NCBI GenBank assembly: GCA_023078555.1
Contig: CM041199.1
Location: 10,465,943-10,529,942, forward strand
Origin: Ulva prolifera
Lineage: Eukaryota; Chlorophyta; Ulvophyceae; Ulvales; Ulvaceae
DNA length: 64,000 bases
Reading direction: 5' to 3'
Both the position numbers and the translations under genes were made by a program. Positions 36,686-50,821 of this stretch are shown here, in pieces. The notes beneath the pieces are model-generated. The model ran no database searches, was not told the origin of the DNA, and saw only the letters and a program-made list of their open reading frames with translations. Each line of letters starts with the position of its first letter. Position 1 is the stretch's first letter.

Positions 36686-37683
36686 TTGCAGCCACGCAAC
36701 CCCCCGCACATCAAAGGTACGACTACATGAACATTCCAAGATGTTGGGGGGCATGGGATGTCCATCATTCATTGCGTATTTTCTGCAGACACCATGGAGT
36801 GGTGTGGTGCAAAAGTGCACACTTTCCACCAACCCATGTGAATGGACTTGGTTGTAGCCACGCAACCCCCCGCGCATCAAAAGGTACGTCGACATGAACA
36901 TTCAAAGATGTTGGGGGGTATGGGATGTCCATCATTCATTGCGTATTTTCTGCAGACACCATGGAGTGGTGTAATGCAAAAGTGCACACTTTCCACCAAC
37001 CCATGTGAACGGACTTGGTTGCAGCCACGCAACCCCCCGCACATCAAAGGTACGATGACATGAACATTCCAAGATGTTGGGGGGTATGGGATGTCCATCA
37101 TTCATTGCGTATTTTCTGCAGACACCATGGAGTGGTGTAATGCAAAAGTGCACACTTTCCACCAACCCATGTGAACGGACTTGGTTGCAGCCACGCAACC
37201 CCCCGCACATCAAAGGTACGACTACATGAACATTCCAAGATGTTGGGGGGCATGGGATGCCCATCATTCATTGCGTATTTTCTGCAGACACCATGGCGTG
37301 GTGTGGTGCAAAAGTGCACACTTTCCACCAACCCATGTGAATGGACTTGGTTGTAGCCACGCAACCCCCCGCGCAGCAAAAGGTACATCGCGATCAACAT
37401 TCCAAGATGTTGGGGGGTATGGGATGTCCATCATTCATTGCGTATTTTCTGCAGACACCATGGAGTGGTGTGGTGCAAAAGTGCACACTTTCCACCAACC
37501 CATGTGAATGGACTTGGTTGTAGCCACGCAACCCCCCGTGCATCAAAAGGTACGTCGCCATGAACATTCCAAGATGTTGGAGGGTATGGGATGATTATCA
37601 TTCATTGCATATTTGCTGCTGACTCCCAGGAGTGGCGTGGGGCAAAAGTGCACACTTTTCACCAACCTTGTGAATGGACTTGG
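36520..37683 (+). repeat. HOR block 37: (A/B hybrid)-D-B-D-D-B-C (7)
   Basis: 1,164 bp. The only block whose head runs straight into D: the A monomer changes to a B-type end (36520-36685), so the GCGCAGC B is missing. Contains the private GGGATGCCCATC. Confidence 0.93.
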
Positions 37684-38515
37684 CTATAGACAAGCATACC
37701 CCCGCGCACCATAGGGAAGTTGCCAGAAACATCCTTTGATTCTGAAAGATCTAGGACGTCAAGTATGCATTGCACAGTTGTTGCTAACTACTAGGAGTGG
37801 CGTGGAACAAAAGTGCACACTTTTCACCAACCATGTGAATGGACTTGGTTGTAGCCACGCAACCCCCCGCGCAGCAAAAGGTACGTCGCCATCAACATTC
37901 CAAGATTTTGGGGGGTATGGGATGTCCATCATTCATTGCGTATTTTCTGCAGACACCATGGAGTGGTGTGGTGCAAAAGTGCACACTTTCCACCAACCCA
38001 TGTGAATGGACTTGGTTGTAGCCACGCAACCCCCCGCGCATCAAAAGGTACGTCCCCATGAACATTCAAAGATGTTGGGGGGTATGGGATGTCCATCATC
38101 CATTGCGTATTTTCTGCAGACACCATGGAGTGGTGTGGTGCAAAAGTGTACACTTTCCACCAACCCATGTGAATGGACTTGGTTGTAGCCACGCAACCCC
38201 CTGCGCATCAAAAGGTACATCGCCATCAACATTCCAAGATGTTGGGGGGTATGGGATGTCCATCATTCATTGCGTATTTTCTGCAGACACCATGGAGTGG
38301 TGTGGTGCAAAAGTGCACACTTTCCACCAACCCATGTGAATGGACTTGGTTGTAGCCACGCAACCCCCCGCGCATCAAAAGGTACGTCGCCATGAACATT
38401 CCAAGATGTTGGGGGGTATGGGATGATTATCATTCATTGCATATTTGCTGCTGACTCCCAGGAGTGGCGTGGGGCAAAAGTGCACACTTTTCACCAACCT
38501 TGTGAATGGACTTGG
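37684..38515 (+). repeat. HOR block 38: A-B-B-B-C (5)
   Basis: 832 bp copy of block 36, shifted by 1,996 bp. Confidence 0.93.
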
Positions 38516-39013
38516 CTATAGACAAGCATACCCCCGCGCACCATAGGGAAGTTGCCAGAAACATCCTTTGATTCTGAAAGATCTAGGACGTCAAGTATGC
38601 ATTGCACAGTTGATGCTAACTCCTAGGAGTGGCGTGGAACAAAAGTGCACACTTTTCACCAACCATGTGAATGGACTTGGTTGTAGCCACGCAACCCCCC
38701 GCGCAGCAAAAGGTACGTTGCCATCAACATTCCAAGATGTTGGGGGGTATGGGATGTCCATCATTCATTGCGTATTTTCTGCAGACACCATGGAGTGGTG
38801 TGGTGCAAAAGTGTACACTTTCCACCAACCCATGTGAATGGACTTGGTTGTAGCCACGCAACCCCCCGCGCATCAAAGGGTACATCGCCATCAACATTTT
38901 AAGATGTTGGGGGGTATGGGATGATTATCATTCATTGCATATTTGCTGCTGACTCCCAGGAGTGGCGTGGGGCAAAAGTGCACACTTTTCACCAACCTTG
39001 TGAATGGACTTGG
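38516..39013 (+). repeat. HOR block 39: A-B-(B/C hybrid) (3)
   Basis: 498 bp copy of block 31 (GTTGATGCTAAC), shifted by 8,481 bp. Hybrid monomer 38848-39013. Confidence 0.93.
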
Positions 39014-41677
39014 CTATAGACAAGCATACCCCCGCGCACCATAGGGAAGTTGCCAGAAACATCCTTTGATTCTGAAAGATCTAGGACGTCAAGTATGCAT
39101 TGCACAGTTGTTGCTAACTACTAGGAGTGGCGTGGAACAAAAGTGCACACTTTTCACCAACCATGTGAATGGACTTGGTTGTAGCCACGCAACCCCCCGC
39201 GCAGCAAAAGGTACGTCGCCATCAACATTCCAAGATTTTGGGGGGTATGGGATGTCCATCATTCATTGCGTATTTTCTGCAGACACCATGGCGTGGTGTG
39301 GTGCAAAAGTGCACACTTTCCACCAACCCATGTGAATGGACTTGGTTGTAGCCACGCAACCCCCCGCGCAGCAAAAGGTACATCGCGATCAACATTCCAA
39401 GATGTTGGGGGGTATGGGATGTCCATCATTCATTGCGTATTTTCTGCAGACACCATGGCGTGGTGTGGTGCAAAAGTGCACATTTTCCACCAACCCATGT
39501 GAATGGACTTGGTTGTACCCACGCACCCCCTGCGCATCAAAAGGTACGTCGCCATCAACATTCCAAGATGTTGGGGGTATGGGATGTCCATCATTCATTG
39601 CGTATTTTCTGCAGACACCATGGAGTGGTGTGGTGCAAAAGTGCACACTTTCCACCAACCCATGTGAATGGACTTGGTTGTAGCCACGCAACCCCCCGCG
39701 CATCAAAAGGTACGTCCCCATGAACATTCAAAGATGTTGGGGGGTATGGGATGTCCATCGTCCATTGCGTATTTTCTGCAGACACCATGGAGTGGTGTGG
39801 TGCAAAAGTGCACACTTTCCACCAACCCATGTGAATGGACTTGGTTGTAGCCACGCAACCCCCCGCGCATCAAAAGGTACGTCCCCATGAACATTCAAAG
39901 ATGTTGGGGGGTATGGGATGTCCATCATCCATTGCGTATTTTCTGCAGACACCATGGAGTGGTGTGGTGCAAAAGTGCACACTTTCCACCAACCCATGTG
40001 AATGGATTTGGTTGTAGCCACGCAACCCCCCGCGCATCAAAAGGTACGTCCCCATGAACATCCAAAGATGTTGGGGGGTATGGGATGTCCATCATCCATT
40101 GCGTATTTTCTGCAGACACCATGGAGTGGTGTGGTGCAAAAGTGCACACTTTCCACCAACCCATGTGAATGGACTTGGTTGTAGCCACGCAACCCCCCGC
40201 GCAGCAAAAGGTACGTCGCCATCAACATTCCAAGATTTTGGGGGGTATGGGATGTCCATCATTCATTGCGTATTTTCTGCAGACACCATGGAGTGGTGTA
40301 ATGCAAAAGTGCACACTTTCCACCAACCCATGTGAACGGACTTGGTTGCAGCCACGCAACCCCCCGCACATCAAAGGTACGACTACATGAACATTCCAAG
40401 ATGTTGGGGGGTATGGGATGTCCATCATTCATTGCGTATTTTCTGCAGACACCATGGAGTGGTGTAATGCAAAAGTGCACACTTTCCACCAACCCATGTG
40501 AACGGACTTGGTTGCAGCCACGCAACCCCCCGCACATCAAAGGTACGACTACATGAACATTCCAAGATGTTGGGGGGCATGGGATGTCCATCATTCATTG
40601 CGTATTTTCTGCAGACACCATGGAGTGGTGTGGTGCAAAAGTGCACACTTTCCACCAACCCATGTGAATGGACTTGGTTGTAGCCACGCAACCCCCCGCG
40701 CATCAAAAGGTACGTCGACATGAACATTCAAAGATGTTGGGGGGTATGGGATGTCCATCATTTATTGCGTATTTTCTGCAGACACCATGGCGTGGTGTGG
40801 TGCAAAAGTGCACACTTTCCACCAACCCATGTGAATGGACTTGGTTGTAGCCACGCAACCCCCCGCGCATCAAAAGGTACGTCGCCATGAACATTCAAAG
40901 ATGTTGGGGGGTATGAGATGTCCATCATTCATTGCGTATTTTCTGCAGACACCATGGAGTGGTGTGGTGCAAAAATGCACACTTTCCACCAACCCATGTG
41001 AATGGACTTGGTTGTAGCCACGCAACCCCCCGCGCAGCAAAAGGTACGTTGCCATCAACATTCCAAGATGTTGGGGGGTATGGGATGTCCATCATTCATT
41101 GCGTATTTTCTGCAGACACCATGGCGTGGTGTGGTGCAAAAGTGTACACTTTCCACCAACCCATGTGAATGGACTTGGTTGTAGCCACGCAACCCCCCGC
41201 GCATCAAAAGGTACATCGCCATCAACATTTTAAGATGTTGGGGGGTATGGGATGTCCATCATTCATTGCGTATTTTCTGCAGACACCATGGAGTGGTGTG
41301 GTGCAAAAGTGCACACTTTCCACCAACCCATGTGAATGGACTTGGTTGTAGCCACGCAACCCCCCGCGCATCAAAAGGTACGTCGCCATGAACATTCCAA
41401 GATGTTGGGGGGTATGGGATGATTATCATTCATTGCATATTTGCTGCTGACTCCTAGGAGTGGCGTGGGGCAAAAGTGCACACTTTTCACCAACCATGTG
41501 AATGGACTTGGTTGTAGCCACGCAACCCCCCGCGCATCAAAAGGTACGTCGCCATGAACATTCCAAGATGTTGGAGGGTATGGGATGATTATCATTCATT
41601 GCATATTTGCTGCTGACTCCCAGGAGTGGCGTGGGGTAAAAGTGCACACTTTTCACCAACCTTGTGAATGGACTTGG
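39014..41677 (+). repeat. HOR block 40: A-B-B-E-B-B-B-B-D-D-B-B-B-B-C-C (16)
   Basis: 2,664 bp. Block 35 with a net loss of three monomers in the D region. The B after D-D has ATCATTTATTGCG. Confidence 0.93.
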
Positions 41678-41730
41678 CTATAGACAAGCATACCCCCGCG
41701 CACCATAGGGAAGTTGCCAGAAACATCCTT
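39014..41730. repeat. Distant copy of 32526-35740 with three monomers fewer
   Basis: The shift is 6,488 bp up to about 40750, then 5,990 bp to the end of block 40. The difference of 498 bp equals the three monomers missing from the D region. Confidence 0.85.
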
Positions 41731-42175
41731 TGATTCTGAAAGATCTAGGACGTCAAGTATGCATTGCACAGTTGTTGCTAACTCCCAAGAGTGGCGTGGA
41801 ACAAAAGTGCACACTTTTCACCAACCATGTGAATGGACTTGGTTGTAGCCACGCAACCCCCCGCGCAGCAAAAGGTACGTTGCCATCAACATTCCAAGAT
41901 GTTGGGGGGTATGGGATGTCCATCATTCATTGCGTATTTTCTGCAGACACCATGGAGTGGTGTGGTGCAAAAGTGTACACTTTCCACCAACCCATGTGAA
42001 TGGACTTGGTTGTAGCCACGCAACCCCCCGCGCATCAAAGGGTACATCGCCATCAACATTTTAAGATGTTGGGGGGTATGGGATGATTATCATTCATTGC
42101 ATATTTGCTGCTGACTCCCAGGAGTGGCGTGGGGCAAAAGTGCACACTGTTCACCAACCTTGTGAATGGACTTGG
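41678..42175 (+). repeat. HOR block 41: A-B-(B/C hybrid) (3)
   Basis: 498 bp. Head CCCAAGAGTGG. Early-switch hybrid 42010-42175, with a private CACACTGTTCACC. Confidence 0.93.
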
Positions 42176-44504
42176 CTATAGACAAGCATACCCCCGCGCA
42201 CCATAGGGAAGTTGCCAGAAACATCCTTTGATTCTGAAAGATCTAGGACGTCAAGTATGCATTGCACAGTTGTTGCTAACTCCCAGGAGTGGCGTGGAAC
42301 AAAAGTGCACACTTTTCACCAACCATGTGAATGGACTTGGTTGTAGCCACGCAACCCCCCGCGCAGCAAAAGGTACGTTGCCATCAACATTCAGAGATGT
42401 TGGGGGGTATGAGATGTCCATCATTCATTGCGTATTTTCTGCAGACACCATGGAGTGGTGTAATGCAAAAGTGCACACTTTCCACCAACCCATGTGAACG
42501 GACTTGGTTGCAGCCACGCAACCCCCCGCACATCAAAGGTACGACTACATGAACATTCCAAGATGTTGGGGGGTATGGGATGTCCATCATTCATTGCGTA
42601 TTTTCTGCAGACACCATGGAGTGGTGTAATGCAAAAGTGCACACTTTCCACCAACCCATGTGAACGGACTTGGTTGCAGCCACGCAACCCCCCGCACATC
42701 AAAGGTACGACTACATGAACATTCCAAGATGTTGGGGGGCATGGGATGTCCATCATTCATTGCGTATTTTCTGCAGACACCATGGAGTGGTGTGGTGCAA
42801 AAGTGCACACTTTCCACCAACCCATGTGAATGGACTTGGTTGTAGCCACGCAACCCCCCGCGCATCAAAAGGTACGTCGACATGAACATTCAAAGATGTT
42901 GGGGGGTATGGGATGTCCATCATTCATTGCGTATTTTCTGCAGACACCATGGAGTGGTGTAATGCAAAAGTGCACACTTTCCACCAACCCATGTGAACGG
43001 ACTTGGTTGCAGCCACGCAACCCCCCGCACATCAAAGGTACGATGACATGAACATTCCAAGATGTTGGGGGGTATGGGATGTCCATCATTCATTGCGTAT
43101 TTTCTGCAGACACCATGGAGTGGTGTAATGCAAAAGTGCACACTTTCCACCAACCCATGTGAACGGACTTGGTTGCAGCCACGCAACCCCCCGCACATCA
43201 AAGGTACGATGACATGAACATTCCAAGATGTTGGGGGGTATGGGATGTCCATCATTCATTGCGTATTTTCTGCAGACACCATGGAGTGGTGTAATGCAAA
43301 AGTGCACACTTTCCACCAACCCATGTGAACGGACTTGGTTGCAGCCACGCAACCCCCCGCACATCAAAGGTACGACTACATGAACATTCCAAGATGTTGG
43401 GGGGCATGGGATGTCCATCATTCATTGCGTATTTTCTGCAGACACCATGGAGTGGTGTGGTGCAAAAGTGCACACTTTCCACCAACCCATGTGAATGGAC
43501 TTGGTTGTAGCCACGCAACCCCCCGCGCATCAAAAGGTACGTCGACATGAACATTCAAAGATGTTGGGGGGTATGGGATGTCCATCATTTATTGCGTATT
43601 TTCTGCAGACACCATGGCGTGGTGTGGTGCAAAAGTGCACACTTTCCACCAACCCATGTGAATGGACTTGGTTGTAGCCACGCAACCCCCCGCGCATCAA
43701 AAGGTACGTCGCCATGAACATTCAAAGATGTTGGGGGGTATGAGCTGTCCATCATTCATTGCGTATTTTCTGCAGACACCATGGAGTGGTGTGGTGCAAA
43801 AATGCACACTTTCCACCAACCCATGTGAATGGACTTGGTTGTAGCCACGCAACCCCCCGCGCAGCAAAAGGTACGTTGCCATCAACATTCCAAGATGTTG
43901 GGGGGTATGGGATGTCCATCATTCATTGCGTATTTTCTGCAGACACCATGGCGTGGTGTGGTGCAAAAGTGTACACTTTCCACCAACCCATGTGAATGGA
44001 CTTGGTTGTAGCCACGCAACCCCCCGCGCATCAAAAGGTACATCGCCATCAACATTTTAAGATGTTGGGGGGTATGGGATGTCCATCATTCATTGCGTAT
44101 TTTCTGCAGACACCATGGAGTGGTGTGGTGCAAAAGTGCACACTTTCCACCAACCCATGTGAATGGACTTGGTTGTAGCCACGCAACCCCCCGCGCATCA
44201 AAAGGTACGTCGCCATGAACATTCCAAGATGTTGGGGGGTATGGGATGATTATCATTCATTGCATATTTGCTGCTGACTCCTAGGAGTGGCGTGGGGCAA
44301 AAGTGCACACTTTTCACCAACCATGTGAATGGACTTGGTTGTAGCCACGCAACCCCCCGCGCATCAAAAGGTACGTCGCCATGAACATTCCAAGATGTTG
44401 GAGGGTATGGGATGATTATCATTCATTGCATATTTGCTGCTGACTCCCAGGAGTGGCGTGGGGCAAAAGTGCACACTTTTCACCAACCTTGTGAATGGAC
44501 TTGG
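42176..44504 (+). repeat. HOR block 42: A-B-D-D-B-D-D-D-B-B-B-B-C-C (14)
   Basis: 2,329 bp. Shares the D-D-B-D-D-D run with block 35 and the B-B-B-B-C-C tail with block 40. Private TATGAGCTGTCC near 43740. Confidence 0.93.
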
Positions 44505-45834
44505 CTATAGACAAGCATACCCCCGCGCACCATAGGGAAGTTGCCAGAAACATCCTTTGATTCTGAAAGATCTAGGACGTCAAGTATGCATTGCACAGTT
44601 GTTGCTAACTCCCAGGAGTGGCGTGGAACAAAAGTGCACACTTTTCACCAACCATGTGAATGGACTTGGTTGTAGCCACGCAACCCCCCGCGCAGCAAAA
44701 GGTACGTTGCCATCAACATTCAGAGATGTTGGGGGGTATGAGATGTCCATCATTCATTGCGTATTTTCTGCAGACACCATGGAGTGGTGTAATGCAAAAG
44801 TGCACACTTTCCACCAACCCATGTGAACGGACTTGGTTGCAGCCACGCAACCCCCCGCACATCAAAGGTACGACTACATGAACATTCCAAGATGTTGGGG
44901 GGTATGGGATGTCCATCATTCATTGCGTATTTTCTGCAGACACCATGGAGTGGTGTAATGCAAAAGTGCACACTTTCCACCAACCCATGTGAACGGACTT
45001 GGTTGCAGCCACGCAACCCCCCGCACATCAAAGGTACGACTACATGAACATTCCAAGATGTTGGGGGGCATGGGATGTCCATCATTCATTGCGTATTTTC
45101 TGCAGACACCATGGAGTGGTGTGGTGCAAAAGTGCACACTTTCCACCAACCCATGTGAATGGACTTGGTTGTAGCCACGCAACCCCCCGCGCATCAAAAG
45201 GTACGTCGACATGAACATTCAAAGATGTTGGGGGGTATGGGATGTCCATCATTCATTGCGTATTTTCTGCAGACACCATGGAGTGGTGTAATGCAAAAGT
45301 GCACACTTTCCACCAACCCATGTGAATGGACTTGGTTGTAGCCACGCAACCCCCCGCGCATCAAAAGGTACATCGCCATCAACATTCCAAGATGTTGGGG
45401 GGTATGGGATGTCCATCATTCATTGCGTATTTTCTGCAGACACCATGGAGTGGTGTGGTGCAAAAGTGCACACTTTCCACCAACCCATGTGAATGGACTT
45501 GGTTGTAGCCACGCAACCCCCCGCGCATCAAAAGGTACGTCGCCATGAACATTCCAAGATGTTGGGGGGTATGGGATGATTATCATTCATTGCATATTTG
45601 CTGCTGACTCCTAGGAGTGGCGTGGGGCAAAAGTGCACACTTTTCACCAACCATGTGAATGGACTTGGTTGTAGCCACGCAACCCCCCGCGCATCAAAAG
45701 GTACGTCGCCATGAACATTCCAAGATGTTGGAGGGTATGGGATGATTATCATTCATTGCATATTTGCTGCTGACTCCCAGGAGTGGCGTGGGGCAAAAGT
45801 GCACACTTTTCACCAACCTTGTGAATGGACTTGG
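44505..45834 (+). repeat. HOR block 43: A-B-D-D-B-B-C-C (8)
   Basis: 1,330 bp. A third kind of 8-mer. The B at 45169 ends GTAATGC yet joins another B, not D. Confidence 0.93.
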
Positions 45835-46665
45835 CTATAGACAAGCATACCCCCGCGCACCATAGGGAAGTTGCCAGAAACATCCTTTGATTCTGAAAGA
45901 TCTAGGACGTCAAGTATGCATTGCACAGTTGTTGCTAACTCCCAAGAGTGGCGTGGAACAAAAGTGCACACTTTTCACCAACCATGTGAATGGACTTGGT
46001 TGTAGCCACGCAACCCCCCGCGCAGCAAAAGGTACGTTGCCATCAACATTCCAAGATGTTGGGGGGTATGGGATGTCCATCATTCATTGCGTATTTTCTG
46101 CAGACACCATGGAGTGGTGTGGTGCAAAAGTGTACACTTTCCACCAACCCATGTGAATGGACTTGGTTGTAGCCACGCAACCCCCCGCGCATCAAAAGGT
46201 ACATCGCCATCAACATTTTAAGATGTTGGGGGGTATGGGATGTCCATCATTCATTGCGTATTTTCTGCAGACACCATGGAGTGGTGTGGTGCAAAAGTGC
46301 ACACTTTCCACCAACCCATGTGAATGGACTTGGTTGTAGCCACGCAACCCCCCGCGCATCAAAAGGTACGTCGCCATGAACATTCCAAGATGTTAGGGGG
46401 TATGGGATGATTATCATTCATTGCATATTTGCTGCTGACTCCCAGGAGTGGCGTGGGGCAAAAGTGCACACTTTTCACCAACCATGTGAATGGACTTGGT
46501 TGTAGCCACGCAACCCCCCGCGCATCAAAAGGTACGTCGCCATGAACATTCCAAGATGTTGGAGGGTATGGGATGATTATCATTCATTGCATATTTGCTG
46601 CTGACTCCCAGGAGTGGCGTGGGGCAAAAGTGCACACTTTTCACCAACCTTGTGAATGGACTTGG
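45835..46665 (+). repeat. HOR block 44: A-B-B-C-C (5)
   Basis: 831 bp copy of block 28 (CCCAAG head, ACATTTTAAG second B). Confidence 0.93.
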
Positions 46666-48162
46666 CTATAGACAAGCATACCCCCGCGCACTATAGGGAA
46701 GTTGCCAGAAACATCCTTTGATTCTGAAAGATCTAGGACGTCAAGTATGCATTGCACAGTTGTTGCTAACTCCTAGGAGTGGCGTGGAACAAAAGTGCAC
46801 ACTTTTTACCAACCATGTGAATGGACTTGGTTGTAGCCACGCAACCCCCCGCGCAGCAAAAGGTACGTCGCCATCAACATTCCAAGATTTTGGGGGGTAT
46901 GGGATGTCCATCATTCATTGCGTATTTTCTGCAGACACCATGGCGTGGTGTGGTGCAAAAGTGCACATTTTCCACCAACCCATGTGAATGGACTTGGTTG
47001 TACCCACGCACCCCCTGCGCATCAAAAGGTACGTCGCCATCAACATTCCAAGATGTTGGGGGTATGGGATGTCCATCATTCATTGCGTATTTTCTGCAGA
47101 CACCATGGAGTGGTGTGGTGCAAAAGTGCACACTTTCCACCAACCCATGTGAATGGATTTGGTTGTAGCCACGCAACCCCCCGCGCATCAAAAGGTACGT
47201 CCCCATGAACATCCAAAGATGTTGGGGGGTATGGGATGTCCATCATCCATTGCGTATTTTCTGCAGACACCATGGAGTGGTGTGGTGCAAAAGTGCACAC
47301 TTTCCACCAACCCTTGTGAATGGACTTGGTTGTAGCCACGCAACCCCCCGCGCAGCAAAAGGTACGTCGCCATCAACATTCCAAGATGTTGGGGGGTATG
47401 GGATGTCCATCATTCATTGCGTATTTTCTGCAGACACCATGGCGTGGTGTGGTGCAAAATTGCACATTTTCCACCAACCCATGTGAATGGACTTGGTTGT
47501 AGCCACGCAACCCCCCGCGCAGCAAAAGGTACGTTGCCATCAACATTCCAAGATGTTGGGGGGTATGGGATGTCCATCATTCATTGCGTATTTTCTGCAG
47601 ACACCATGGCGTGGTGTGGTGCAAAAGTGTACACTTTCCACCAACCCATGTGAATGGACTTGGTTGTAGCCACGCAACCCCCCGCGCATCAAAAGGTACA
47701 TCGCCATCAACATTCCAAGATGTTGGGGGGTATGGGATGTCCATCATTCATTGCGTATTTTCTGCAGACACCATGGAGTGGTGTGGTGCAAAAGTGCACA
47801 CTTTCCACCAACCCATGTGAATGGACTTGGTTGTAGCCACGCAATCCCCCGCGCATCAAAAGGTACGTCGCCATGAACATTCCAAGATGTTGGGGGGTAT
47901 GGGATGATTATCATTCATTGCATATTTGCTGCTGACTCCTAGGAGTGGCGTGGGGCAAAAGTGCACACTTTTCACCAACCATGTGAATGGCCTTGGTTGT
48001 AGCCACGCAACCCCCCGCGCATCAAAAGGTACGTCGCCATGAACATTCCAAGATGTTGGAGGGTATGGGATGATTATCATTCATTGCATATTTGCTGCTG
48101 ACTCCCAGGAGTGGCGTGGGGCAAAAGTGCACACTTTTCACCAACCTTGTGAATGGACTTGG
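46666..48162 (+). repeat. HOR block 45: A-B-E-B-B-B-B-C-C (9)
   Basis: 1,497 bp. Starts as block 3. Then two GCGCAGC-type B monomers in a row (47330, 47497) show a recombination joint with a block-12-like tail. Private CAATCCCCCG and GTGAATGGCCTTGG. Confidence 0.93.
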
Positions 48163-48660
48163 CTATAGACAAGCATACCCCCGCGCACCATAGGGAAGTT
48201 GCCAGAAACATCCTTTGATTCTGAAAGATCTAGGACGTCAAGTATGCATTGCACAGTTGTTGCTAACTCCCAAGAGTGGCGTGGAACAAAAGTGCACACT
48301 TTTCACCAACCATGTGAATGGACTTGGTTGTAGCCACGCAACCCCCCGCGCAGCAAAAGGTACGTTGCCATCAACATTCCAAGATGTTGGGGGGTATGGG
48401 ATGTCCATCATTCATTGCGTATTTTCTGCAGACACCATGGAGTGGTGTGGTGCAAAAGTGTACACTTTCCACCAACCCATGTGAATGGACTTGGTTGTAG
48501 CCACGCAACCCCCCGCGCATCAAAGGGTACATCGCCATCAACATTTTAAGATGTTGGGGGGTATGGGATGATTATCATTCATTGCATATTTGCTGCTGAC
48601 TCCCAGGAGTGGCGTGGGGCAAAAGTGCACACTTTTCACCAACCTTGTGAATGGACTTGG
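48163..48660 (+). repeat. HOR block 46: A-B-(B/C hybrid) (3)
   Basis: 498 bp copy of block 41, shifted by 6,485 bp. Hybrid monomer 48495-48660. Confidence 0.93.
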
Positions 48661-49990
48661 CTATAGACAAGCATACCCCCGCGCACCATAGGGAAGTTGC
48701 CAGAAACATCCTTTGATTCTGAAAGATCTAGGACGTCAAGTATGCATTGCACAGTTGTTGCTAACTCCCAGGAGTGGCGTGGAACAAAAGTGCACACTTT
48801 TCACCAACCATGTGAATGGACTTGGTTGTAGCCACGCAACCCCCCGCGCAGCAAAAGGTACGTTGCCATCAACATTCAGAGATGTTGGGGGGTATGAGAT
48901 GTCCATCATTCATTGCGTATTTTCTGCAGACACCATGGAGTGGTGTAATGCAAAAGTGCACACTTTCCACCAACCCATGTGAACGGACTTGGTTGCAGCC
49001 ACGCAACCCCCCGCACATCAAAGGTACGACTACATGAACATTCCAAGATGTTGGGGGGTATGGGATGTCCATCATTCATTGCGTATTTTCTGCAGACACC
49101 ATGGAGTGGTGTAATGCAAAAGTGCACACTTTCCACCAACCCATGTGAACGGACTTGGTTGCAGCCACGCAACCCCCCGCACATCAAAGGTACGACTACA
49201 TGAACATTCCAAGATGTTGGGGGGCATGGGATGTCCATCATTCATTGCGTATTTTCTGCAGACACCATGGAGTGGTGTGGTGCAAAAGTGCACACTTTCC
49301 ACCAACCCATGTGAATGGACTTGGTTGTAGCCACGCAACCCCCCGCGCATCAAAAGGTACGTCGACATGAACATTCAAAGATGTTGGGGGGTATGGGATG
49401 TCCATCATTCATTGCGTATTTTCTGCAGACACCATGGAGTGGTGTAATGCAAAAGTGCACACTTTCCACCAACCCATGTGAATGGACTTGGTTGTAGCCA
49501 CGCAACCCCCCGCGCATCAAAAGGTACATCGCCATCAACATTCCAAGATGTTGGGGGGTATGGGATGTCCATCATTCATTGCGTATTTTCTGCAGACACC
49601 ATGGAGTGGTGTGGTGCAAAAGTGCACACTTTCCACCAACCCATGTGAATGGACTTGGTTGTAGCCACGCAACCCCCCGCGCATCAAAAGGTACGTCGCC
49701 ATGAACATTCCAAGATGTTGGGGGGTATGGGATGATTATCATTCATTGCATATTTGCTGCTGACTCCTAGGAGTGGCGTGGGGCAAAAGTGCACACTTTT
49801 CACCAACCATGTGAATGGACTTGGTTGTAGCCACGCAACCCCCCGCGCATCAAAAGGTACGTCGCCATGAACATTCCAAGATGTTGGAGGGTATGGGATG
49901 ATTATCATTCATTGCATATTTGCTGCTGACTCCCAGGAGTGGCGTGGGGCAAAAGTGCACACTTTTCACCAACCTTGTGAATGGACTTGG
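48661..49990 (+). repeat. HOR block 47: A-B-D-D-B-B-C-C (8)
   Basis: 1,330 bp copy of block 43, shifted by 4,156 bp. Confidence 0.93.
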
Positions 49991-50821
49991 CTATAGACAA
50001 GCATACCCCCGCGCACCATAGGGAAGTTGCCAGAAACATCCTTTGATTCTGAAAGATCTAGGACGTCAAGTATGCATTGCACAGTTGTTGCTAACTCCCA
50101 AGAGTGGCGTGGAACAAAAGTGCACACTTTTCACCAACCATGTGAATGGACTTGGTTGTAGCCACGCAACCCCCCGCGCAGCAAAAGGTACGTTGCCATC
50201 AACATTCCAAGATGTTGGGGGGTATGGGATGTCCATCATTCATTGCGTATTTTCTGCAGACACCATGGAGTGGTGTGGTGCAAAAGTGTACACTTTCCAC
50301 CAACCCATGTGAATGGACTTGGTTGTAGCCACGCAACCCCCCGCGCATCAAAAGGTACATCGCCATCAACATTTTAAGATGTTGGGGGGTATGGGATGTC
50401 CATCATTCATTGCGTATTTTCTGCAGACACCATGGAGTGGTGTGGTGCAAAAGTGCACACTTTCCACCAACCCATGTGAATGGACTTGGTTGTAGCCACG
50501 CAACCCCCCGCGCATCAAAAGGTACGTCGCCATGAACATTCCAAGATGTTAGGGGGTATGGGATGATTATCATTCATTGCATATTTGCTGCTGACTCCCA
50601 GGAGTGGCGTGGGGCAAAAGTGCACACTTTTCACCAACCATGTGAATGGACTTGGTTGTAGCCACGCAACCCCCCGCGCATCAAAAGGTACGTCGCCATG
50701 AACATTCCAAGATGTTGGAGGGTATGGGATGATTATCATTCATTGCATATTTGCTGCTGACTCCCAGGAGTGGCGTGGGGCAAAAGTGCACACTTTTCAC
50801 CAACCTTGTGAATGGACTTGG
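49991..50821 (+). repeat. HOR block 48: A-B-B-C-C (5)
   Basis: 831 bp copy of block 44, shifted by 4,156 bp. Confidence 0.93.
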
